A stretch of 64,000 nucleotides of DNA from Pseudomonas sp. URIL14HWK12:I12. Lineage in GTDB: Bacteria; Pseudomonadota; Gammaproteobacteria; Pseudomonadales; Pseudomonadaceae. The translations under genes and the position numbers were made by a program. Below, in pieces: positions 37,475 to 46,462 of this stretch. The notes under the pieces were generated by a model that worked only from the letters and a program-made list of their open reading frames with translations, was not told the origin of the DNA and searched no databases. The stretch is taken from the NCBI RefSeq assembly GCF_003097135.1, contig NZ_QEQL01000001.1, forward strand, positions 992,001 to 1,056,000. The letters run 5' to 3'. Position 1 is the first letter of the stretch. Each line of letters begins with the position of its first letter.

Positions 37475-37899
37475 TGAGCGTAACCCTCTGTGAGTTCATT
37501 GAATTCCAGGACGTTGCCATCTGGGTCACGGATGAACAGCGCAACCCGGCGCGGGCCGATGGGGTGCGGCCCTTCGGTGATGGCGATGCCCTGCGCGCCG
37601 AGCCAGGTCACCAGCGCGGCCAGGTCGTCGACCACGAACGCAGGGTGAGTGACGCCCGGCAGCTTTACCGGGGCGTCCAACAAAGCGTTGTGAGCACCGA
37701 GCAGGCGTGCACCGTTGAAGATCAGGTTGATGCGCACGCCATCGGCGCTGGTCATTTCGTTGGCCTCGTGCCTGGGGAAATTGGCAGTTTCGATGAAGCC
37801 CAGCGCCTGATAAAACGCCAGGGCGCGCGATCTGTCGCTGACCCGAATACCGACATGGTCATAGGCCAGCAAGCGGGTGGGGTTGGCGATGTGGGCCAT
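37471..37899 (-). CDS. VOC-superfamily (glyoxalase-fold) protein
   Basis: A 142-residue vicinal-oxygen-chelate protein: YDHVGIRVSDRSRALAFYQALGF, then HPAFVVDDLAALVTWL and RDPDGNVLEFNEL, which carry the typical metal-ligand His/Glu positions. Together with the downstream GST it forms a two-gene operon, divergent from a LysR regulator 111 bp away that probably controls it. The substrate is unknown. Confidence 0.9.
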   Translation of the reverse strand: MAHIANPTRLLAYDHVGIRVSDRSRALAFYQALGFIETANFPRHEANEMTSADGVRINLIFNGARLLGAHNALLDAPVKLPGVTHPAFVVDDLAALVTWLGAQGIAITEGPHPIGPRRVALFIRDPDGNVLEFNELTEGYAQ

Positions 37900-38010
37900 G
37901 GGTAGGCTCCGTTGAGTGAAGACGCCTCAGTGTGCAGTGCAACTGCCGCTTCACCTATGGGTTGAACCTGACAATACTTGTGCGCTTTACGCACAGATCT
38001 TCGAGCATAC

Positions 38011-38907
38011 ATGGACAAATTCAGGGCAATGGCCTATTTCGTGCAAATCGTTGAGCATGGCAGCCTGAGCGCCGCGGCTGAGGCCGGCGGGCAATCGGTG
38101 GCCTCGCTGGTGCGTTCGTTGGCGGCGCTGGAGCGCCAGTTGGGGGTGCGCCTGCTCAATCGGAGCACGCGGCGCATGGCGCTGACAGACGAAGGCCAGC
38201 GTTACCTTGCCTTCAGCAAACGCATGCTCGCCGAGTGCGACGCCATGGAGCGTGAGCTGGAGGGGCGTGACGGCCAAGTGCGGGGCACATTGCGCATCAC
38301 AGCGCCCGTGGAGTTTGGCCAACTCTACCTGGCCCCCTTGGTGAACAGCTTTCTTATCGAGCACCCACAAGCACGGGCCGAGTTAATCCTCAATGATCAG
38401 ATCGTACCGCTGCTGGACGAGCGCCTAGACCTGGCACTACGCATTGGCCAGTTGCCCGACTCCGGCCTGATGGCACGGCCGCTTGGGGCATCGCGCTTGA
38501 TTACCTGTGCAAGCCCGGCCTACCTGAACGAGCAGCCGCCCTTGCGGGCGCCTGGCGAGCTGGCGCGGCATGCCTGCATTGCCTTTGCCGGCCACGGTAG
38601 CCAGTGGTATTACCGCCAAGGCGGCAAAAGCCTGGCGGTGAGTGTGGAGCCTCGGCTGTGGTGCAACCAGATCAGGGCCGTTCGGCTGGCCTGTGTGCAA
38701 GGGCTGGGAGTGGCAAGGCTGCTGCACTACCAGGCCGCTGAGGCCTTGGCTAGCGGCACATTGGTGCGAGTGCTGGAACCTTTTGAGCCCCCGGACCTGC
38801 CGGTACAGCTGGTTTACCCGCATGGCCTGGCCCTGGCACCACGGGTCAAGGCCTTTGTGGAATGGGCCGCGCCGCGCCTGAAGGCTGCCCTGCCCTCGCC
38901 CGCCTGA
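38011..38907 (+). CDS. LysR-family transcriptional regulator (divergent from VOC-GST)
   Basis: A 298-residue LTTR with an N-terminal HTH (MAYFVQIVEHGSLSAAAEAG and SLAALERQLGVRLLNRSTRRM) and a CrgA/AaeR-type effector-binding domain (GTLRITAPVEFGQLYLAPLV and RIGQLPDSGLMARPLG). The ATG at 38011 was chosen over the upstream frame because it begins the HTH. Arrangement with the divergent VOC-GST genes suggests local control. Confidence 0.92.
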   Translation: MDKFRAMAYFVQIVEHGSLSAAAEAGGQSVASLVRSLAALERQLGVRLLNRSTRRMALTDEGQRYLAFSKRMLAECDAMERELEGRDGQVRGTLRITAPVEFGQLYLAPLVNSFLIEHPQARAELILNDQIVPLLDERLDLALRIGQLPDSGLMARPLGASRLITCASPAYLNEQPPLRAPGELARHACIAFAGHGSQWYYRQGGKSLAVSVEPRLWCNQIRAVRLACVQGLGVARLLHYQAAEALASGTLVRVLEPFEPPDLPVQLVYPHGLALAPRVKAFVEWAAPRLKAALPSPA

Positions 38908-38914
38908 CGCCGGT

Positions 38915-39721
38915 TCAGTCCTCGAAATGCCCGGCGCCGGCGAAGTTGCCACCGTGAAAACGCGCCGCGGGCTCATCATGGCGCAGCGGCGGGTGCTCTG
39001 CCTCCACCTGTTCGCGGTAAGCATCTGCGCTGTCTTTGGCCACAAACCCCAGGGAACGCGCCTGGTGGTTGTCCCACAGCGTTTCTCGGTTGTTCGACAT
39101 GCCATAGACGACCATGTGCGCCACTCGAGGGGCCAGCAGCGCGCGTTCGACGAGCTGGGCGAAATCACCAAACGATAGCCAGGTCGCCAACATGCGCCGG
39201 TCGAGGGGCCGCTCGAACGACGAGCCAATACGAATGTTCACTGACTCGATGCCGAACTTGTCCCAGTAATAGCGCCCGAGGTCTTCGCCGAAACACTTGG
39301 TCAGGCCATAGAGGGTGTCTGGCCGGTGGGGCACGCTGGCATCAAGCACCTCGCTGCGGTCATAAAAGCCGATCACATGGTTGGTGCTGGTGTAGATCAC
39401 ACGCTTCACACCCTGCCGTCGCGCGGCTTCATAGATGTTGTAGGTGCCGACGATGTTGCCGTTGAGCAACTTTGCAAAGGTGTCTTCCAGCGGGACGCCA
39501 CCGGCGTGCACCACTGTGTCGACACCTTCGAGCAGCGGCAAGACTGCCTCATAGTCGGCAAGGTCGCACTGGTGCCCTTCTTCGTGAGCGGCCAGCGGGC
39601 CGAGGCTTGCGATATCGGTCAGGCGCAGCACATCAGCCTGGGTGGCTAGGGCCTGGCGCAACACGCCACCGAGGCGGCCGGCAGCGCCGGTGATCAGAAT
39701 ACGTTTGAAAGGTTTGGCCAT
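38915..39721 (-). CDS. NAD-dependent epimerase/dehydratase family, uronate dehydrogenase-like
   Basis: A 268-residue extended short-chain dehydrogenase. The NAD motif ILITGAAGRLGGVLRQAL is at about 8-25, the active-site Y-x3-K is YGLTK, and IYTSTNHVIGFYD and RIGSSFERPLDRRMLATWL resemble Pseudomonas uronate dehydrogenase (Udh), which oxidises glucuronate/galacturonate to the aldaric lactone. No garD/gudD genes are adjacent, so the substrate is a guess. The start at 39721 removes a non-conserved extension. Confidence 0.82.
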   Translation of the reverse strand: MAKPFKRILITGAAGRLGGVLRQALATQADVLRLTDIASLGPLAAHEEGHQCDLADYEAVLPLLEGVDTVVHAGGVPLEDTFAKLLNGNIVGTYNIYEAARRQGVKRVIYTSTNHVIGFYDRSEVLDASVPHRPDTLYGLTKCFGEDLGRYYWDKFGIESVNIRIGSSFERPLDRRMLATWLSFGDFAQLVERALLAPRVAHMVVYGMSNNRETLWDNHQARSLGFVAKDSADAYREQVEAEHPPLRHDEPAARFHGGNFAGAGHFED

Positions 39722-39928
39722 CTGACAAGCTCCATAGGGCGGGTGGGCTACTGTTTGACCCGTTAGCGTAGCCCTTGGTCGCCCTTGAGGCTTAGAATTG
39801 CCGCCGATGAATAACGACGGCACTCACCGATATTGCACTATCGTTAAATAGCCGAGACCGGTGGATGAACCCTGCTCCGATCAGCAGGTCCATATGCCAC
39901 TACTGTAATACCCTGCCGGAGACCCATC

Positions 39929-40654
39929 TTGAACCGACACAGCCCCACTCTCGCCGCCTGGAGCGCCCACGCCTTCACTGCGACCGGCGTGTTCACGGCG
40001 CTGCTGGCGACCCTGTCCCTGTTCGAAGACAAACCTCAGGCATGCCTGCTGTGGTTGGGCGTTGCCTTGCTCGTCGACGGTGTAGACGGCAGCCTCGCCC
40101 GCCGGGTGAACGTTCGCGAGGTGCTGCCGCACTTCGACGGCAGCGTTCTGGACCTGGTGATCGACTTTCTGACCTACGTCTTCATCCCTGCCTTGTTCAT
40201 CTACAAATATATTCCGCTGCCGCAATACACCCTGCTGTTCACCACCACGGTGATCCTGATTTCCTCGCTGTTCTGTTTCTGTAACGTGAACATGAAGAGC
40301 AGTGACAACTATTTCGTCGGCTTTCCTGCTGCCTGGAACGTCGTTGCGCTGTGCCTTTACATCCTCACCCCGCCGGCATGGCTGACGCTGGTGACGGTGT
40401 TGGGCCTGGCCGTGCTGACAGTGAGCCCAATGAAGTTCCTGCACCCGTTCCGCGTGCGCCGGTTCATGCCTGTCAATATCGCAGTGACCTTCGGCTGGCT
40501 GCTGACCAGCCTGTGGCTGATCGTGATACGCCCGGAACTGGGGGCAGTCCCATTGACCCTCTGGCTGGCTTGCTCGGCGTATTTCGTAGGTGTGTGCGTG
40601 TGGCGCACGGCGCTTGAATGGAAAGGCCGCCTGGGTGTTTCCAGGCGCTTCTGA
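39929..40654 (+). CDS. pcs: Phosphatidylcholine synthase
   Basis: A 241-residue inner-membrane CDP-alcohol phosphatidyltransferase that condenses choline with CDP-diacylglycerol. The family motif is in DGVDGSLARR, followed by LPHFDGSVLDLVIDF, which gives the three conserved Asp. FCFCNVNMKS and KFLHPFRVRRFMP are typical of Pcs. About seven hydrophobic helices are visible. The start is a TTG at 39929 with GGAGA at about 7 bp; no ATG suits. The enzyme is known in P. aeruginosa and some other pseudomonads. Confidence 0.9.
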   Translation: MNRHSPTLAAWSAHAFTATGVFTALLATLSLFEDKPQACLLWLGVALLVDGVDGSLARRVNVREVLPHFDGSVLDLVIDFLTYVFIPALFIYKYIPLPQYTLLFTTTVILISSLFCFCNVNMKSSDNYFVGFPAAWNVVALCLYILTPPAWLTLVTVLGLAVLTVSPMKFLHPFRVRRFMPVNIAVTFGWLLTSLWLIVIRPELGAVPLTLWLACSAYFVGVCVWRTALEWKGRLGVSRRF

Positions 40655-40675
40655 CACTGGCACCGAGGCTATCAG

Positions 40676-40709
40676 GGGCGGCGCGTCGAAAGACGCAGCC
40701 GCCCTTTTT
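40676..40709. terminator. Rho-independent terminator between pcs and the M48 gene
   Basis: Stem GGGCGGC-GCGTC, a GAAA tetraloop, then GACGC-A-GCCGCCC and T5. It lies between two convergent genes and points in the pcs direction. Confidence 0.92.
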
Positions 40710-40720
40710 GCTTTACCGGC

Positions 40721-42853
40721 TCATTGCTGCTCGCGGTTGGCCAAGGCGCGACGGGCCATGCCCGCATTGAGGTACTGAACGATCAGCTCGGCCAGTGCCG
40801 GCACCTTGACCACCTGCCCATCACGGCAAAACCTCACCATCTGCAAGCTCAGCAACCTGCGCTTGCGGTCCAGCCGGGTAGGCGTGAGCCAACGCCGCCG
40901 AGGCAATTCCGGCAGGGGCGCTTCGGGGTTCAGCAGGAATTCCAGGCGCACCCCGTGAACCAGGTTGAGGCGGAAGTTCTCGATGTCACTGATCGGTACC
41001 GGCGCTTTGACGTTCAAAAAGCGAAAATCCTCATCCCCCAACACCAACGCCGGCAACCGAGAGCGGCGGATTGCCGGTATGCCGAACAACAGGCAACAGC
41101 CCGCGAAAAACGCAATGGCGAACGCGACCCAGCCCAACACCGCAAGGCGCGAGTGTGTGGCCCCGGCCACTGCAAGCACTATGGCCAGCCCCCCCAGCAC
41201 AACGCTCAACCCGACGCTCACCCAGCCGCGCACATGAGCGTTCTCACACAGCACCACTTCCCCGTTCACCTGGCCCGCCATCTCTTGCAACTGGGCCACT
41301 GCCTCGGCGTCTTCGTTGACATGATGGCTCAGGTAGTCGGCGGTCAACCGCTGCCGCAAGGCCTGGGGCTCGCTGAAGTAGCTGTCCATCCGTGCCAGCG
41401 CTTGGGCAGCCTGAACCGGGCGAGTAGCCTGGCCGATGACTGATTCAGCCGTAACGCCCAGCGCTGCCAGCCGATCGCCATTGGAAGGATGGGTGTCACT
41501 GGGGTGCGGCTGCTCTACCGCCATCTGCTCATCGCTTACCGCCAGCGCCTGTGTACTGAGAGCGGCAATGAGCTCGGCTGGAAGGTCTTGCGTCGTTGCA
41601 ACGCCTTGTTTGAGCGTGCCTTGGACCTGTTCAAGCAACGCCTGAAACAGTAGCGGATCAAGCAGGGTTATACGCAGCAGCGCCGACGCGGCCACCGGTG
41701 CACCGGTAAGCTGCGCACCGGTGGCGTCGGCAGCCAACTCGCGCACGCGGCTCCAATGGTGCACCGCGTGATCGAAGCGCTCGATGAACAGCTCGCCCAG
41801 CATCAGTGCCGGGCGCAGCAGCAAGCGTTGAAGCTTGCTGCTCTCGGCAATGTGCAGGCCGATCAGGTCCAGGCTGCGGCCGATGCCATCATATATGGGC
41901 ATGAAGCGCCGGCTGTACTCGGTGTCGGCCCCCACAAAATGCCCCAGCTCGTGGCCAACCACCGCCGTGGCTTCTTCGTGGTCGAGCAACCCGAGGTAGT
42001 TGAGCGGAACGTGCAACGTGCAGCCTCGCAGGGTTTCGCCAGCCGGTTGCAGCGCGATGTCGCTGGACGTGACATAGAAGCCTTGTTCCAGGCCGACCAG
42101 AATGTGGTCCGGCACTGGCGCACCCACGCGCTGCGCCAGATCGCGCACCCATGCCCACAAGGCCGGCGCCTGCGCCTCGCCGACCCGCTCGGCTACGACA
42201 TCCATCGGCATCGGCTCGAACAGCGCCAGCATCAGCTTGAACTGCGTGCCGATGCGCCACATCGAGTACACACACCCAGCAGCCATGGCCAGCAACAGCC
42301 CCATCCCCTTGAACTCACCGGACAACATTCGCCCTTCGTGCCAAATGCCCAGCCCTTCGAAGCTGATACCCGCAGCCACCGACAACGTCATGCCCAGCAT
42401 GTGCCCCACCAGCAGCCAGGGCAGCCAGGCCCGCACGCGTTCGAAACTGCGCAACAGCCGCTCGCGCGAGTGCATCGCCTGCCGACGCGCCCGGGCCAGG
42501 CCGAGCAACCCAAGAACGCCCACCGCTGCGGCGAACAGCCCCAATCCGATCTGGGCGGTGGCCAGCGCTGTCATTGCGACACCGATGCGCTGCAGTGCGG
42601 TCAGGTCGTCGAGTACGGCATTGACCTTGCCCAAGGCAACCTGAGCGGTTTCACGCTGGCCGTCGATCTCGACGTACTGCAGGCCGGGTTGGGCCGCCAG
42701 GCTTTGGAGTTCCGGCGCTACGCCCTGCAGGTACGTGGCCAGCTCAGCACGCTCTTGCCCATGCTCATGGGCGCGCTGCAACTGCCAACTGCCGTAACCT
42801 GCCAGGGCGAGCGGCAGCACGATCGAAATGACGAACAGTTTGAACAGTTTCAT
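40721..42853 (-). CDS. M48-family membrane metallopeptidase
   Basis: About 710 residues. An N-terminal helix (about 5-20) and two or three further hydrophobic stretches at about 95-120, 145-165 and 185-200 precede an HtpX/Ste24-type catalytic domain with VVGHELGHFVGADTEYSRRF (HExxH at about 301-305). The later RVRELAADATGAQLTG carries the third zinc-ligand Glu. A C-terminal pair of helices follows (about 535-585). The start at 42853 has AAGGA at 6 bp; an ATG two codons upstream is possible. It may act in membrane-protein quality control; substrates are unknown. Confidence 0.87.
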   Translation of the reverse strand: MKLFKLFVISIVLPLALAGYGSWQLQRAHEHGQERAELATYLQGVAPELQSLAAQPGLQYVEIDGQRETAQVALGKVNAVLDDLTALQRIGVAMTALATAQIGLGLFAAAVGVLGLLGLARARRQAMHSRERLLRSFERVRAWLPWLLVGHMLGMTLSVAAGISFEGLGIWHEGRMLSGEFKGMGLLLAMAAGCVYSMWRIGTQFKLMLALFEPMPMDVVAERVGEAQAPALWAWVRDLAQRVGAPVPDHILVGLEQGFYVTSSDIALQPAGETLRGCTLHVPLNYLGLLDHEEATAVVGHELGHFVGADTEYSRRFMPIYDGIGRSLDLIGLHIAESSKLQRLLLRPALMLGELFIERFDHAVHHWSRVRELAADATGAQLTGAPVAASALLRITLLDPLLFQALLEQVQGTLKQGVATTQDLPAELIAALSTQALAVSDEQMAVEQPHPSDTHPSNGDRLAALGVTAESVIGQATRPVQAAQALARMDSYFSEPQALRQRLTADYLSHHVNEDAEAVAQLQEMAGQVNGEVVLCENAHVRGWVSVGLSVVLGGLAIVLAVAGATHSRLAVLGWVAFAIAFFAGCCLLFGIPAIRRSRLPALVLGDEDFRFLNVKAPVPISDIENFRLNLVHGVRLEFLLNPEAPLPELPRRRWLTPTRLDRKRRLLSLQMVRFCRDGQVVKVPALAELIVQYLNAGMARRALANREQQ

Positions 42854-42877
42854 GAGCATCCTTCCTGGAAAACGCTA

Positions 42878-44485
42878 TCAAATCCCCAGCATGGAGCGCC
42901 CGACCGCCTCGGCCACGCGAATGCCGTCCACCCCTGCCGACAGGATGCCGCCGGCATATCCTGCGCCTTCTCCGGCCGGGTAGAGCCCTTTGAGGCGCAG
43001 GCTTTGGAAGTCATCACCGCGGGTGATGCGCACAGGCGAGGAGGTGCGGGTCTCCAGGCCGGTGAGTACCGCATCGTGCATCGAATAGCCTCGCAGTTGG
43101 CGCTCGAAGGCCGGCAGGGCTTCTCGGATTGCATCGATGGCGAAGGCCGGCAGGGCCTGGGCGAGGTCGACCAGCGTCACGCCAGGTTTGTAGGAGGGCT
43201 GTACCGAGCCCAGCGCCTGGCTGGGCTTGCCTGCGATGAAATCCCCCACCAGTTGCGCCGGAGCCTGGTAATTGCGCCCACCCAGTTCGTAGGCGAGGGT
43301 TTCCAGGCGTTCCTGCAACTCGATACCCGCCAGCGGGTGGCCAGGGTAATCGCGCTCAGGGTCGATGCCCACCACCAGGCCAGAGTTGGCATTGCGTTCG
43401 TTGCGCGAATACTGGCTCATGCCGTTGGTGACCACTCGGCCCGGCTCGCTGGTGGCAGCAACCACCGTGCCGCCTGGGCACATGCAGAAGCTGTAGACCG
43501 AGCGGCCGTTGCTGGCGTGATAGACCAGCTTGTAGTCGGCAGCACCCAGTTTGGGGTGGCCCGCGTATTTGCCCAGTCGCGCCTTGTCGATCACCGATTG
43601 TGGGTGCTCGATGCGAAAGCCCACCGAGAACGGCTTGGCCTCCATGTAGATGCCGCGCCGATCGAGCATGCGGAAGGTGTCTCGTGCACTGTGCCCCAAG
43701 GCCAGCACCACGTGGCGAGAGTACAGCTGCTCGCCGTTTTCCAGTACCACGCCTTGAAGCTGTTCGCCCTCAAGCAGCAGGTCGCTGACCTTGTGCTCGA
43801 AACGGATCTCACCGCCCAGGGCGACGATATCGGCGCGCATGTTTTCGACCATGCTGGTCAGGCGGAAGGTGCCGATGTGCGGCTTGCTGACATAGAGAAT
43901 TTCTTCGGGCGCCCCGGCCTTGACGAACTCCTCCAGAACCTTGCGCCCATGGTGCTGTGGGTCGCGGATCTGGCTGTAAAGCTTGCCGTCGGAGAAGGTG
44001 CCGGCACCGCCTTCGCCGAACTGTACGTTCGACTCGGGGTTGAGCACGCTCTTGCGCCACAGGCCCCAGGTATCCTGGGTGCGCTGGCGCACTTCCTTGC
44101 CGCGTTCCAGTACGATCGGGCGCAGGCCCATCTGTGCCAGGATCAGGGCGGCGAAGATGCCGCAAGGGCCGAAGCCGACCACCAGTGGCCGCTCGCTCAT
44201 GGGCGCGTTCGCGTGCCCGACGAACTGGTAGGTGGTATCGGGCGCCGGGCCCAGCTTCGGATCATCGGCCAGCCGCGCGAGCAGCGCGGCCTCATCGCGC
44301 ACTGTGAAGTCTAGGGTATAGATGAACAGCATTTCGCTGTTCTTCTTGCGCGCGTCATAGCTGCGCTTGAACACGGTGAAGTGGGTGAGCTCGCTGTCGG
44401 CGATGCCCAAACGTGCCACAAGAGCGGCGCGCAGCGCGTCATCGGGGTGGTCAAGGGGCAGCTTGAGTTCGGTGATTCGTAGCAT
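42878..44485 (-). CDS. FAD-dependent oxidoreductase, uncharacterised dehydrogenase family
   Basis: A 535-residue protein. An N-terminal domain of about 95 residues (LRITELKLPLDHPDD and FTVFKRSYDARKK) is followed by a dinucleotide-binding VVGFGPCGIFAALILAQMG and conserved NVQFGEGGAGTFSDGKL, then FCMCPGGTVVAATSE and GLYPAGEGAGYAGGILSAG at the FAD site. This is the COG2509-type NAD(P)/FAD dehydrogenase family, widespread but uncharacterised. The start at 44485 was chosen at the first conserved residue (MLRITEL). Confidence 0.85.
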   Translation of the reverse strand: MLRITELKLPLDHPDDALRAALVARLGIADSELTHFTVFKRSYDARKKNSEMLFIYTLDFTVRDEAALLARLADDPKLGPAPDTTYQFVGHANAPMSERPLVVGFGPCGIFAALILAQMGLRPIVLERGKEVRQRTQDTWGLWRKSVLNPESNVQFGEGGAGTFSDGKLYSQIRDPQHHGRKVLEEFVKAGAPEEILYVSKPHIGTFRLTSMVENMRADIVALGGEIRFEHKVSDLLLEGEQLQGVVLENGEQLYSRHVVLALGHSARDTFRMLDRRGIYMEAKPFSVGFRIEHPQSVIDKARLGKYAGHPKLGAADYKLVYHASNGRSVYSFCMCPGGTVVAATSEPGRVVTNGMSQYSRNERNANSGLVVGIDPERDYPGHPLAGIELQERLETLAYELGGRNYQAPAQLVGDFIAGKPSQALGSVQPSYKPGVTLVDLAQALPAFAIDAIREALPAFERQLRGYSMHDAVLTGLETRTSSPVRITRGDDFQSLRLKGLYPAGEGAGYAGGILSAGVDGIRVAEAVGRSMLGI

Positions 44486-44542
44486 GGTGATCCAGGAAAG
44501 CCTGCGCAAAAACAAGGGCGCGAGTATACGCGCCCCAGCGCA

Positions 44543-45214
44543 TTACTGCTCGCGCGCACCACCCAGGTAGGCGCAGCCGCGCAGCACCTGCTCACCCACG
44601 CGCAGCTCGGCCGCCAAGGCTGTTACCCGAGCGCCCGCCTCGCAACGCTGCGGCGCCAGCCATAGCTGGATGTGCTGGCCATTGGCGTCGCTGGTGAGGT
44701 TGACCGCCCCATCGAGCCCCTGCTCCTCGACGAACGGCACTGCAAATGGCGCCTGCCCCTCACGCTCCACCAACAGCCCCTGAGCATTGGCCCGGGCTTG
44801 CCACCCCTGCCCGTCTGCCTGGAACTGCATCAGCTTGAAGTTCTTGTCCTGGCAGGCGCTGGCCGAGCTCTCGATGCGATAAAGCTTCTGCAGGTTGAGC
44901 TGGCCGGGTTGGCCCTGCACCTTGTTACCGTCGAAGCGGCCGCGCACGTCGGCATAGAGCGGCTTGTTCAGGCTCGCCAGGGTTGCCGCTTCCTGAGTGA
45001 TGCCCGTGTCGCCGTTGTCGGTGACGATGAAGGTGCGGGGCGAGTCGCAGGGAGTGAACAACAGGTGGCCGCCCTCGGCACTGAGGTTGCCCTGCATGCG
45101 GCTCTGGCCGCTCAGGGCCTCAGGCGCGGTGGCAGAGGGTGTGAGGTCGAGCAATTGGCAGCCGGCGAACAGCGGCAGCGCCGCAGCCAGCAGCCATGAG
45201 CGGGGTTGAAGCAT
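44543..45214 (-). CDS. COG3650-type outer-membrane lipoprotein
   Basis: A 223-residue lipoprotein (LFAGCQLLDL lipobox, Cys19) with two beta-rich halves. RTFIVTDNGDTG, LYADVRGRFDGNKVQGQPG, QLWLAPQRCEAG and the final LRGCAYLGG resemble the META/HslJ-related lipoproteins grouped in COG3650. It has paired cysteines late in the chain. The start at 45214 is the signal-peptide Met. Role unknown. Confidence 0.82.
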   Translation of the reverse strand: MLQPRSWLLAAALPLFAGCQLLDLTPSATAPEALSGQSRMQGNLSAEGGHLLFTPCDSPRTFIVTDNGDTGITQEAATLASLNKPLYADVRGRFDGNKVQGQPGQLNLQKLYRIESSASACQDKNFKLMQFQADGQGWQARANAQGLLVEREGQAPFAVPFVEEQGLDGAVNLTSDANGQHIQLWLAPQRCEAGARVTALAAELRVGEQVLRGCAYLGGAREQ

Positions 45215-45342
45215 GATCGAGGGGCTCCCGGAAAACGAGCCGGCACGGTAGCACAGGCGGGGGTGAAGGCTATGTGAATTCAAACCAAAGCGATGCCTGT
45301 GCGGTCTGCTTGTTATTGCACTGAAACCCAGGAGCCACTGCC

Positions 45343-45555
45343 ATGACCGATGCCCTCACCCTTGCACGCAACGCCATCGACCGGGTCGATACCGAGTCGT
45401 TTCACCTCGACGCTGCGCATCAGCTGTTCTGGTGCGCGCAAGGTTACCTCGGGGCCTTGCGCGATATTGGCCAGTTGGATGAGCCAGGCTATGCAACGCT
45501 CATAAATCAGCTCAAAGCGCGGTACGCCTTGGCGCTCAAGAAGTTCGAGCAGTAG
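45343..45555 (+). CDS. Conserved small hypothetical protein
   Basis: A 70-residue, mostly helical soluble protein (MTDALTLARNAIDRV, LFWCAQGYLGALRDIG, YATLINQLKARYALALKKFE). It has a good AGGAG ribosome site and normal Pseudomonas codon use, which argues for a real gene. I do not recognise a domain. Its 3' end overlaps the convergent hydrolase gene by 20 bp. Confidence 0.75.
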   Translation: MTDALTLARNAIDRVDTESFHLDAAHQLFWCAQGYLGALRDIGQLDEPGYATLINQLKARYALALKKFEQ

Positions 45556-46462
45556 CGCGCAGCCTATCACCTGGGCCTGGCGTGCCCTCGTCGAGGGTCG
45601 AACCGTCGAGCAAGTACCTTCTGATAACCGATACCACTTCGTCACCGCGTTCCAGGTAGGCCACGTGCCCGGCCCCCTCGACGAGGTGGCCCGTGGCGCT
45701 CGGTAGCAGGCGGATCGTTTCTGCAAGTGCCGAGGGCTGGAACACTTGGTCGCAGCTTCCCCAGATGACCTGGACATGACAACTTACGCCCGGTAGCTGG
45801 CTAGCCAACTGCCCTAGACCTTCGCGCTTGAAGTCATCGACCACTCGTTGAACCTGGCCGTAGCGGCGAGCACCGGAGGCTGCCAGGGCGCGAGCGATGC
45901 GGGGGCCGACCCTCGGCGGTTGCTCAAACACCAGCCGCCAGAAGCGCGCCATTTCAGCTTCAGTGCGATAGCCAAAGCATGCGTCGCCGTTGCGCAGGCC
46001 CAGAGCCAGCGCTGGGCCCAGCGTTGCCTCGCCCAGACCGGCCGGTGCCAGCAATACCAACCCTGTGAAATGTTGCCGCTGGCGCGCCGCAAGCAAGGCT
46101 GCAACGCAACCTCCCAGGGAGCTGCCAATCAACACCAAGGCCCGATCCCCAAGGCTCACCAATAATGGCTCCAGCTCTGCAACCATGGCCTGAGGGCCAT
46201 AACCGGCCGTACAGTCGTAGAGCGACTCACCGTGGCCTGGCAGGTCGATGAACAAACAGTGGTACTGCCGCGCCAGGCCAAACATCGCAGGCCCCCATTG
46301 ATCCTTGCTGGCCCCTAACCCGTGAAGCCAGACCAGCGTCGGCCCGTCGCGCCGCGGGCTTTCCAGGTACGCAATGCGCCCATGGCGGCGAAGCTTCAAG
46401 GCAAAGCGCAAGCGGTTGGCCCAGCGCAGGCCAGCAAGCACCCAGCGATCAGCGGCGCTCAT
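45536..46462 (-). CDS. Alpha/beta hydrolase, last gene of the PaaK-like operon
   Basis: A 308-residue alpha/beta-hydrolase fold: oxyanion LVWLHGLGASKDQW, nucleophile elbow IGSSLGGCVAAL (G-x-S-x-G), acid in IWGSCDQVF and catalytic His in VEGAGHVAYLE. It resembles MhpC/thioesterase-like hydrolases and could release or trim the cluster product. The start at 46462 overlaps the exporter gene by 14 bp, so it ends the six-gene leftward operon. Confidence 0.88.
   Translation of the reverse strand: MSAADRWVLAGLRWANRLRFALKLRRHGRIAYLESPRRDGPTLVWLHGLGASKDQWGPAMFGLARQYHCLFIDLPGHGESLYDCTAGYGPQAMVAELEPLLVSLGDRALVLIGSSLGGCVAALLAARQRQHFTGLVLLAPAGLGEATLGPALALGLRNGDACFGYRTEAEMARFWRLVFEQPPRVGPRIARALAASGARRYGQVQRVVDDFKREGLGQLASQLPGVSCHVQVIWGSCDQVFQPSALAETIRLLPSATGHLVEGAGHVAYLERGDEVVSVIRRYLLDGSTLDEGTPGPGDRLRATARTS

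Noticed and set aside
41756-44314. 852-residue open frame on the plus strand
   Set aside because: It lies antisense to the M48 peptidase and FAD oxidoreductase genes, both with clear motifs and ribosome sites; its sequence has no domain and arises from GC-rich codon bias.
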